The position numbers and the translations under genes are program-made. Below the pieces are notes generated by a model. It did no database searches and was not told the origin of the DNA. It worked only from the letters and a program-made list of their open reading frames with translations. 14,942 nucleotides of DNA, taken from positions 1 through 14,942 of the forward strand of contig JAIVFH010000548.1 of the NCBI GenBank assembly GCA_025765595.1. The letters are read 5' to 3'. The stretch's first letter is position 1. Every line of letters begins with the position of its first letter. This DNA comes from Obelidium mucronatum. Lineage: Eukaryota; Chytridiomycota; Chytridiomycetes; Chytridiales; Chytriomycetaceae. Positions 1 to 7,888 of this stretch are shown here, piece by piece.

Positions 1-368
1 CCTGATTCAAAACATAAAACATTAGTAATAAGAGAGAAAGGAAGAAAAAAACAACTCAACTGGCTTGAGTAGCGGCCATTCAGCCGTCCTCTTGCTTTGT
101 AAATTGTGATAAAATCTGGGCCGAGGAACACTTCCTTACGCCCATCGATGCGGGAACAGTCTTTTCGCCAGAGGTGAGGTCATTGCCGCTCTTGGCAGAG
201 GTGAATTCGTGGGTGGTGTTTGTATCGCCCACAACTGGAAACTCCAGGCGAGAACTTGAGCGAGTGTTGGTTCGGCGTTGAGTTTGTTTGGATAAACAGC
301 GATCTCATGGACTGAAGGCTCCATCGCTGGAGACGTGGCTGGGATAATGGTGTTCGAAGGGCAAACAT
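1..368 (-). CDS. NFU1: NFU1-like mitochondrial Fe-S scaffold protein, 5' part, several frame breaks
   Basis: NFU1 delivers Fe-S clusters to mitochondrial targets such as lipoyl synthase. The start at 368 opens a basic, Arg-rich, presequence-like stretch (MFALRTPLSQPRLQRW), followed by the Nfu N-terminal domain: RSLFIQTNSTPN, HSLKFSPG, then SPLAKRLF, IDGRKEVFLGPDFIT and EWPLLKP in family order. These blocks lie in different frames. Single extra bases near 236, 178-179, 152-154, 101-103 and 82 account for every change; no conserved block is lost. The exon ends at 61 (CCA|GTTGAG) and an intron of about 59 nt follows (60-2) with a TACTAAT-like branch point and a CAG acceptor. Position 1 is the first base of the next exon, where the family has KPD. 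The Cys-x-x-Cys cluster domain lies outside the window. The ATG is only 23 bp past the RsmH stop. Either consensus errors or a decaying copy; I favour errors because substitutions are few. Confidence 0.8.
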
Positions 369-391
369 TTTTCTTTTAACTTATAACTTAT

Positions 392-2329
392 TTAATTTGT
401 CTCCTTTTTTACTGAAGTTCTTACAGCAGCGCGCAGCTTTGCAGATCTAGCACGAGGATTTTCTTTGATTTCATCAGACCCTGGTGGAACTGCGCGTCGT
501 GTAATGATTTTAAAGGTGGTAGAAATCACAAGTTTCGCCGCTGGTCGCTTCAAGCGTATCGTCTCTCAAATTCATTTCAAGCCGTTCAACATCTTGTTCA
601 AACGCCATTTCCATGGCAGCGATAGTTGGCAGTTCAGCTTTTTTTTTGTGGCGTAATAGAAGTTTTGAGATCGCCCGCACCTTTCAAGGAATCAACCATA
701 CCTTTGTAATGCCTTCGCCGATACTTTTCTATTCCGCGATATCCATTTTTTCCTGATTCTTTGTAGTACCGCAGCCCAGGACCCGCCTGTATTCCACTTG
801 CTTCACGCAAGAAAGTCTTGAGAATCGAGTCCTCCAAACTATGGAATGTAACGCCGACCAATGTCCCGGAAGGTTTAAGTAACGTTTTCTGCCGCAGAGA
901 GGCCGTACTTGAATTGGTTCAATTCATCGTTAATGTAAATTCTCAATCTAGCCCAAAAAAAAAAGGTTTAAAAAAGGATAAATACGGTTAAAAAGTGTCA
1001 AAAAAACTAGGGGCGGTTCTTCCTGTAAATAATCAGATACATACGCTTGAAAGCTGCAGTAGATATGAGAAACCAAAAAAAAAAAAAGGAATGTGAGTAA
1101 AGTTGCGAAAGATGCTAAGCGAATAACACAAAAAAAATACTCACGTTCTCATTGCCGGATGAGTATTCTCGGAATACTTGCCAACCCCTTTCACAACAAT
1201 CTTTCCCAATTGCGTCGTGCTTGTAATGGGCTCGCTAGTTCTTGCCTTCACAATAGCGCGGGCAATCTTGCGCGATTTCCTTTCCTCTCCGTATTCATAT
1301 ATAATATTGGCAAGATCGAATTCACTGAAAGCTTTTTTTGGCACGTTATCAGACCCAGTGTATGCGCCTTAAAAGCCAAAAAGAGTCTCAACTGTTCACA
1401 ATATGCTCGGCAGTGTAACTGGAGTTTGCAAGTTCATCGAACCGAGGTCCGTGTATTTTGTCAGCACACATTCTCATATCTTTTTTTGTGACACAGAAAA
1501 AAAAACATACGCGAATCAGATGTTGCAGGGAACCGAAAAAAAAGAAAGAAAGAAAAGGGGATAATTTACCAAGCGGTCCATCGAATCGCCAGGAAAACCC
1601 ACGATATCCTTGATCAATTTGAAACGAACTGACACCGATATCAAATACAACGCCATCGACACAAGGCCCACTTCAGAAAGAAAAAAATCGTACTCGTTAA
1701 ACTTGAACGTACATGAAATATGGGGGGGAAATGCAACTCACGTCATTCCCAGTTCCTTTTCCAAGAGCGAAGACATATTCCCAAACTATTTTGGAAAAAA
1801 GGATGATATCGTTCTTTCAAACCATAATTGAAAAGAAAAACTCCCTTTTTTTCGTACCTTTCCACGAACTGGAATAAGTCTCCCGGGCTCATACTTCTCC
1901 GCCAAAAGCTTTGCTTCATGTATCGCTGCAGGATCTTGATCAATTGCAATGACTTTCGATCCAGGAAATGTATCTGAAACGTAACCATTCATGTCAAAAA
2001 GTCGCCTCTCTTTGCAAAGACCCTCCACAACTCAACTCAAGATTGCTTTCGTATATCCACCGCCTCCAAATGTGGCATCCACAAACGTCTATTTTTTTTT
2101 TGTAGATTGAGGGTTTTCTTGTCAGATTCAGCTTAAGCTGCTGTTTTTTTTTTTTTTTTTTTACGTAAGCCGATGTGTCCTTGTGTGAGCTTAATAGCTG
2201 CCTCCTCCTTCCAGCTGCTCCAGAGCCGCGATACGCAGTTAATGCAGTTATGGGACTGATGTAATGTAGGACTTCTTTGAGGAGAACTGGGGTATGTGAG
2301 AACTGTTGAGCTACTGTGGTGGCCGCCAT
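392..2329 (-). CDS. METTL15: RsmH/METTL15-type rRNA N4-cytidine methyltransferase, ten exons
   Basis: SAM-dependent enzyme that N4-methylates a cytidine in the small-subunit rRNA decoding centre; the eukaryotic form is mitochondrial. Exons, 5' to 3': 2329-2165, 2088-2037, 1973-1858, 1785-1742, 1670-1570, 1479-1393, 1331-1145, 1053-1045, 947-702, 637-392; about 416 aa. Family motifs appear in order: [26 protein letters not shown] (SAM loop), [67 protein letters not shown] and [10 protein letters not shown]. The splice choices restore frame and family spacing. Exon 8 is only 9 nt. About 25 extra residues precede the SAM loop. Two single extra bases break the frame, near 877-880 (ENV to KPSG) and in a T run (transcript sense) at 512-514. 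No clear mitochondrial presequence is seen before HTPVLL. Identity is very secure; activity of this copy depends on whether the frame breaks are real. Confidence 0.92.
1045..1053 (-). other. 9-nt microexon of the RsmH gene
   Basis: The nine bases CTTTCAAGC sit between a CTGCAG acceptor and a GTATGT donor. They complete the codons for Thr-Phe-Gln-Ala between HPAMR and LRIYINDEL, giving the nearly invariant RTFQALRI of this family. Introns of 91 nt (1144-1054) and 97 nt (1044-948) flank it. Skipping it would keep the frame but remove FQA. Confidence 0.85.
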
Positions 2330-2411
2330 ATACAAAAAAAAATAAAGAAAAATAAAGTTCAGAAACTTAAAGAAAAGAATACGCGAATTTATTCTCGAAG
2401 CAAAACTTATT
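2330..2411. other. 82-bp gap between RsmH and the kinase gene
   Basis: This A-rich gap must hold both the 3' end of the kinase transcript and the promoter of RsmH, which read the same way. No canonical AATAAA is obvious on the minus strand, and no other feature is seen. Confidence 0.5.
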
Positions 2412-3606
2412 CTATAATCTCAAAAGCAAAAGGATACAGTGATACCGATTTTTTTTTTTTAGGCCGGCTGCAGCAATACGATTTCCTACGATTTCGGAAT
2501 TAAAAAACTCAATCAATTTCGCGGGATTCTTGTCTCTCCTCTCAATTCCATCAAACAACCACTCCTTAAAACGAGTCAACGAGTTTCTAAACTGAGCCTC
2601 CATTTTACCCAACTGGCTGTCCCACAACCCAGATACCAAACCAAGTTTCAGACTATAAGAAACGATGTGTGAGGAGGGATGATAACAATGAAACACTGGA
2701 TGAAAATCAGATGCCACGTAAACAAACGTATAAAACAGAGACTCAATATCATTCAAGACTGTTGATTCGTAGTTTCTTCATTGTACAGAGACCCAAATGA
2801 ATGTTAGCAGCAAGAAACAAACGCGTTCCTGTCAATTCACGAATACTATTAACACATGGAATCGGGGTTGCAACATGCCAATCGAGAAGCAACCCGATTC
2901 CGTTGTGTTTGACAGTATTCAGATACGAAATATCTCCATGAATCAAACTCTTTGAATGGGCAGCGTTGATTGCAATGGAAACATCTCTGAACACATGGAG
3001 ACAGCCCAATAGCTTGTCGGTAGCAGGTTCCAAGTGTCGACCTCGTGGAGACATGATAAAAAAAGACCTCCTGTATAGTTTGATGAGAGTTTTTTTAACA
3101 CGAATGGTTTTAAAACAGCAAAGACTTTCACCTTTCATTGTCTTCCAAGATATTGCGGCAGAGAACATTCGGGACATGCTGGCACTCGCGAAGTTTATCC
3201 AGACAGGACAACTCATTCAGATGAGACATGTGGCCCGATACCTTTAAAACAACAGGTTGCTCATCCTCATCCCGAATTCCTGCCAATACCACCGTTCCCC
3301 TTCCATTGTCTGTTCTTCGAAGGACTTCCTGAAAAGTGTATCCTTGAACAACATATCCCTCTCTTTGCTGCGTGTAACCAAAATCAAGTAAAGTTTGAGA
3401 ACACCATCCAATCAAATGAGCAAGACCCGAATTGCGATGGTCAATTTGAAGGGCGTGTTTGCGAGGAGAGCCTTGGCGCAGTACACCGCAAGGACATCGG
3501 CGACAACAAACAGCGTCTGCGTCCACTTGCTTCCCACGAGTACATGTGTGCGCAGCCCCACGGGCGCGTGCGTCGAGAACTTGACGTAGACATTGTGGTG
3601 CGCCAT
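2412..3606 (-). CDS. FunK1-like protein kinase (fungal-type kinase family), two exons
   Basis: Exons 3606-3132 and 3070-2412 flank a 61-nt intron (GTGAAA to TATACAG), giving about 377 aa. Seen in order: an N-terminal block (MAHHNVYVKFSTHAPVG), then LAHLIGWCSQTLLDFGY, a candidate ATP-binding lysine in PVVLKVSG, SFFIMSPRGRHLEP, the catalytic loop SLIHGDISYLN, a DFG-equivalent LLLDWHVA, the activation-segment motif ELTGTRLFLAA, and DIESLFYTFVYVASDF. The HGDIS...N, TGT-LF-A and D-ESLFY pattern is that of the FunK1 family. HGD replaces HRD and DWH replaces DFG, but both aspartates and the loop asparagine remain, so activity is possible. The frame changes twice: one base appears missing at 3445-3447 (an A run, AAA where AAAA would give FKIDHRNSG) and one extra between 2760 and 2795. 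Substrates are unknown. An alternative reading is a diverged kinase of another family. Confidence 0.68.
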
Positions 3607-3841
3607 TTTGCTGGATGTAAATTTTTGTCCAAGTCATTAAAAAGGGGATACAAAAAAATATACGGCAGTTTTTTATTTTATTAACGCACCCATAAAAAAA
3701 AACGTGAAATAATACAAAGAATTCCCCTCCCCCCACACACACTTTTTCCTCATGGAACGGTTTTCATCCAATAATTTGTCCCCCCCTTCGTTCTTCATCC
3801 CCAACCCCTCCCTCGCCTTTTTTTTAATTTTTATATTTTTT
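3607..3841. other. Spacer between kinase start and TRAP-alpha stop
   Basis: About 235 bp of low-complexity, pyrimidine-rich (plus strand) sequence with T runs and a short CA repeat (ccacacacac). It should hold the TRAP-alpha 3' UTR and the kinase promoter. No open frame here looks coding. Confidence 0.5.
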
Positions 3842-5276
3842 CTACTTCTTTTGCTTCTTGCTGTCGCTCTTTTTCAGGTGCGCTGGGATCCACTCTTCAT
3901 CCAACACTTCCTTCTTGGCAGCAATTTGTTCACGAATTTCGGCGGCTGGGACCTTTGGCTTCTTGGCGGCGGTGGCAGCTGAACCAGATGATCCGGAGAC
4001 AGAAGCGCTGGAAATCTGTTTATGAAAGGGTGGGGTTGGGCGTTAAATGTGTGTTTGACTGCCCCAAAAGAGAGCTTTTTTTTTATATTACCACTGGCTT
4101 GTTTGTGGCAATCTTGTATCCGACGTATGAGAGACCACCAATAACAAGAAGGATAGAAAGACTATACATGTATAGGTTAGAGTATAGCTTAAAAAAAAAA
4201 AGCAACAACTATAAAAAACAACATTACCCTGCGAAATCCAAGAGAGCATCGGCAGGAGTGATTTCAATTGGTCCTTCAAAAGCAATAGCACGGATTGGAG
4301 TCTCTTCCTGATGGAGGGGTGGGGGCGTTCAGTAAAGTAGTCAAACGCAATTCCAAAAGGTTTAAGGCAAACTCTCACAATGTCGAAAAAGTCAATGTAG
4401 ACAACAAGAATGAGGTTCTGGGCTTCCAATTCGGGAGTGAATCGGAGCGGGAAAGAAGCTTGCTCGTTGGAGCCGAGCTTGATGCTGAATCTTTGGGCGC
4501 CGAGCTGTGTGTTTGTTGTTGGGATTCTTTTTAGCAGCGATTACGAAGAAGAGGAAGGAGACGTGGAATAAGTCGATATGCAGCCTATACGGCGGTTGAC
4601 AACTCGGTGAAAGAAGAAGAAGAAACATGCCCGCCTGCGGCGGTCAACTTCGCCGTACAACTTCGCCTACGGCGAAAACAAAAAGAAAGAAAACGAACAT
4701 CCAGAATAGACTTTGAAGCATTCTTTGGGTTAGCAAAGTAACCAGAAATGGCAAACACAGAGGTTGGGTGGGACGCAAGGTTGGTTACACCAACAACGAC
4801 TTCAGCAGGTTCTCCAGAAACGAATTCTGGAATACAATTTGAAAAAAAAGGCCATTAGATCAAAGGAGTTTCTCAAGATTTGTGGTTGTTTCTGGGTTGC
4901 AGATGGGTGCGTGTTCGGTTTTCATATCCAGCTATCCGTCCCAACGCCAATTTGATGTGTCAAAAAAAAAGTTGGCCGATCCAAACATTCGAAAAACAAG
5001 AAACCAAAACTACAGCTGTTAAAATATCGATACTAACGAGAGTCTTTGGCAGTTGGAAACACAGTGGTGAATGCGAGCTCAGAGACAGACTTTCGTGGAC
5101 CGCCGTTTCTGCTGATTTCCTTGTTCATTTGGACCAAGAAGTCATCTGTTTCCCCGCGCTGGGCGACGACAGCTAAAGAGACAGTAGGCGTAAGTACCAG
5201 TGCTGTTGATGGTATCGGGAGAGAGCGTACCAAGGACAAAGGCAATCAGAGCAATGAGAAGCGAAAAGACTCGCAT
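3842..5276 (-). CDS. SSR1: Translocon-associated protein subunit alpha (TRAP-alpha), seven exons
   Basis: TRAP-alpha is a single-pass ER membrane protein of the complex that assists Sec61 translocation. Proposed exons: 5276-5231, 5172-5038, 4826-4699, 4504-4379, 4307-4228, 4161-4092, 4015-3842; all phases agree and give about 252 aa. A signal peptide (MRVFSLLIALIAFVLA) is split by intron 1. The luminal domain holds FTTVFPTAKDS, FVSGEPAEVVVGVTN and a likely N-glycosylation sequon (Asn96-Ala-Ser), then FPLRFTPELEAQNLILVVY. One membrane helix (LSILLVIGGLSYVGYKIA) follows, then a Lys-rich cytosolic tail with DEEWIPAHLKK. Introns 2 (211 nt) and 3 (194 nt) are the longest in the window, so a small undetected exon in either cannot be excluded; the junction ILD|LGAQRF across intron 3 is the least certain. 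No frame breaks are needed. Confidence 0.85.
4631..4676. repeat. GC-rich palindrome cluster inside a TRAP-alpha intron
   Basis: Two short perfect palindromes sit side by side: CCGCC-TGC-GGCGG at 4631-4643 and TTCGCC-TAC-GGCGAA at 4662-4676. Between and overlapping them is a direct repeat of CAACTTCGCC (4645-4654 and 4658-4667). The block is GC-rich in an otherwise A/T-rich intron (4698-4505). It resembles small dispersed palindromic repeats known in some protist and organelle genomes, but no second copy is in this window. Confidence 0.6.
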
Positions 5277-5329
5277 TTTAGTACAGAGAAAATAAAATAG
5301 AAATAAAATAAAATAAATAACGCACAGCC
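5277..5329. promoter_or_regulatory. Shared head-to-head promoter region, TRAP-alpha / TBL1
   Basis: Only 53 bp separate the two start codons. It consists largely of AAATAAAATA-type repeats at about 5288-5320, which could serve as TATA-like elements in both directions. Both 5' UTRs must be very short or overlap. This is inferred from layout; no transcript start is visible. Confidence 0.5.
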
Positions 5330-7503
5330 ATGAATGGGAGCAGCAGCTCGGGCGGAATGACGTCTGACGAGGTCAACTACCTGGTGTACCGCTATCTGCT
5401 CGAGAGTGGTTTGTTCAGAGACAGGGAGAGAGACAGACAGAGACTGAGCGACACACAGGCTTTACGCATTCGTCGTTCGCGTTCGCGCAGGAGGCGGCCG
5501 TGCACACGCGCGAGTACCTGCACCACCACGTGGCGCTGCCCTCGGCGTACCCGTCGCTGCGGCGCGCCGACGAAGTCCGCGGCAGCCGCGTTGCGCCGGG
5601 CGCGCTGCTCGGGTTTCTGCAGCGCGGGCTGCTGTACGCGGAGGTTGAGGCGCACACGCTCGAGGTGAGTGTGTGTTGGTGGTGTGTGTGTCGGTGCTCT
5701 TTAACCAAGAGTGTCCCACGCAGGACGGGACCAGTCGCCGCTGCTCGGCGCCGTTCTCGCTGTGTCGCGCGCACGAGTGCGTCGAGGATGCCGCGGGCGC
5801 GGGCGCGGGCGACGAGCACGACGCCAGCGACAAGGACCGAGACAGAGACAGGGACAGAGACAGGGACGCGCCCGACAGGAAGAAGCTGCGCCGCGACAGC
5901 CGCCGCGAGCGCGACCGCGAAAAGAAGCTGCGCGCGAAGCCGCCGCCCGACGCCGCCGCCGCCGCCGCCGCCGAACTCGCGCACGACGCCGCCGCGCTCG
6001 CGCTGGCGTCCGCCGCCGACGTGACCATCTACAAGCCGGCCGCGAGCGCCGGCGCCGTGTACTGCGTCGCGTGGAACCCGCGCTTCATGCTGCTGGCTGC
6101 GGGGTGCGTGTGTGTTTGCTGTAGTTAAATGCGAAGACTAAACTGTCCCGCAGATCGGCCGACGGGAAAGTAAGGCTGTGGCGGGTGCCTGCCGACTCGT
6201 CAGAGGGCACCATGACCGATTGCGCAGTGACTCTCGACCACGCTAACCCTGACGAGGAAAACGGTGTCACGAGCATAGACTGGCATGTGAGTGTGGTTTT
6301 TTTATTCTGTCCTCTTTTTTGACTCTTCACTTTGTGCCAGCCGCAAGGAATGATGATTGCAACTGGCGGTGTCACTGGAAATGTCAAAGTATGGACAAAG
6401 TCAGGTATTGTGGGTGCGACCAAGAAGGAACTGTCGCTCTAAACACGCCAAACAAAAAAAAAATAATTAAGGCGAACTCAAATATACAATGGCCCGGCAT
6501 ACATCAACAGTATTCACAACGAAATGGAATAAACGTGGGGATTTACTCGGAACAGCAAGTGCGGATGCAAGTGTGATTATTTGGGATGCCGCAACCGGAG
6601 AACTGCGGCAGCAATTTCAGTGTCATGATAGCGCCGTACTCGACCTTGACTGGAAGGACGACGTCACATTTGCAACGAGTAGCAGTGATAAACTAGTCTA
6701 TGTTTGCCGGATGGGATTTATGGAGCCCATCAAGGTGTTTTCGGGACATGCAGTTTAGTGAAAATCAAACCAAAGAAAAGTCCATTTCCAGTACTCATGG
6801 TTTTGTTGTTTATCAGGGGGACGTGAATGGAATTCAGTGGGACTCAACAGGCCAGTTACTAGCCTCGGGGTCAGATGATAACACGATAAAAGTATGGACC
6901 ATGGATACCAACAGCCCGTTATTCAATCTCGTGGGACATAAACTGGAAGTCTTTTGTCTACGATGGGCACCACCGAATCCCACAGCAAATACACCATCAA
7001 CAACAGCATCAACCACAACGACACCAACAGCAACAACAACCTCGAATTCAAATATATTTCCTCAAAATCGTATGCTGGCAACAGGCAGCTTTGACTCTAC
7101 CGTTCGGATATGGGATATGACTACAGGAAAATGCGTACAAACACTAGAGAAGCATACATCGCAAGTCAGTGCACTTAGTTTCAGTGCGGATGGCGCCTTT
7201 TTGGTGACGGGTGGATTTGATAATGTTTTCAATGTATGGAGGTGTCGGGATTGGAGTTTGGTCAGGACCTATAAAGGGGGTGGGAGTGTTTTTGAAGTGC
7301 AATGGGGGATAAAGGGGGATAAGGTTTCGGTTTGTTTTAATGATGGAGTGGTGAGTTTCTTTTTTTCCTGTGAGTGCCGAAGGCATTGTTTTGTCATTGT
7401 TTGCAGTACCTTTTTTTTAAATTTTTTTGCTTACCTGGTTCTGAATCCTGAATTCATACAGGTGGCTGTTGTGCATCTGGCATCATTAAGAAACCAACAA
7501 TAA
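5330..7503 (+). CDS. TBL1: TBL1/TBL1XR1-like LisH-WD40 co-repressor subunit, eight exons
   Basis: TBL1 proteins (yeast Sif2) are WD40 subunits of histone deacetylase co-repressor complexes. Exons: 5330-5408, 5459-5664, 5724-6103, 6154-6286, 6341-6404, 6472-6752, 6817-7350, 7462-7503; phases agree throughout, about 572 aa. The N terminus is a LisH dimerisation motif (SDEVNYLVYRYLLESG, continuing FTHSSFAFAQEAAV across intron 1). An F-box-like helix region follows (GALLGFLQRGLLYAEVE). A low-complexity linker rich in Asp/Arg, Lys and Ala comes next. The WD40 propeller starts near residue 203: VYCVAWNP, GSADGKVRLW, TSIDWH, VKVWTKSGEL, VFTTKWNKRG, IIWDAATGE, LDLDWKDDVTFATSSSD, DVNGIQWDSTG, IKVWTMDTN, FDSTVRIWDMTTG, FDNVFNVW and GGSVFEVQW. 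A Thr-rich insert (encoded around 6975-7060) interrupts one blade. Early exons are very GC-rich, later ones are not. Confidence 0.95.
5841..5867 (+). repeat. GACAGR microsatellite in TBL1 exon 3
   Basis: Tandem GACAGAGACAGG units encode alternating Asp-Arg pairs in the TBL1 linker. A similar GAGACAG-rich stretch lies in intron 1 (about 5416-5448). A run of GCC codons (Ala) follows in the same exon near 5952-5975. Confidence 0.7.
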
Positions 7504-7888
7504 TAACTTCCATCATAAGCGAGCCCTCCTATATTTGTATAGTTTTGATATCATGTCACCATCCTTTGCTTGGTTTCTTTTACCTTTCTTGTCTTCGTTT
7601 TTTTTTTCTTGTTTTGGTTTTTGGTTTTCCTATTTTTTGTTTGACTCTTTTTTTGGGGGGGAGGGAATAATTATGGCGTTTTCTTGCTGCAGTGTGTAAG
7701 TTATCAAAGAAAAAAAAACACGTACTTGTTTTCTCTACGCAACTCATTTTTTTGTGGTCACGCACACGGACAAAAAAAAAAGAAAGAAAGAAACAAGGAT
7801 TTTTTTATAATAACGATGTGATTTGTATTTTTCATTTCGGTCTATATTGTTGAGTGCGTGTGTGTGTGTTTCACCCCCATACACGGTT
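7504..7888. other. Convergent intergenic region, TBL1 / OSBP-related gene
   Basis: About 385 bp between two facing stop codons. It contains long T-rich and A-rich runs and a GTGTGT tract at about 7857-7869. It should hold both 3' UTRs. No RNA gene or additional coding sequence is apparent. Confidence 0.6.

Noticed and set aside
1332..2036. Very small introns of 25-28 nt in RsmH with GTTGA donors (at 2036, 1392 and 590)
   Set aside because: Longer introns of 63 and 61 nt from the donors at 2036 and 1392 give better family spacing (KAILNTFPGSK and IVNTFSEFDL). The one at 590 is better explained by a single extra base at 512-514.
2010..2036. TGA read as an amino acid (in-frame TGA after KAILS)
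   Set aside because: The TGA falls inside a good 63-nt intron. No exon in the complete genes contains an in-frame TGA, although none of them uses TGA as a stop.
3128..3742. The 204-codon minus-strand frame taken as the kinase N terminus
   Set aside because: Its first part (Cys/Arg-rich) is a shadow. The overlapping frame from ATG 3606 has coherent coding character and joins after one base correction at 3445-3447.
3955..4311. Plus-strand frame of 118 codons across TRAP-alpha
   Set aside because: It runs across well-supported minus-strand exons and introns and resembles nothing known.
5415..6028. Long minus-strand open frames opposite TBL1 exons 2-3
   Set aside because: They are low-complexity Arg/Ala/Ser products of the GC-rich coding strand and show no conserved motif.
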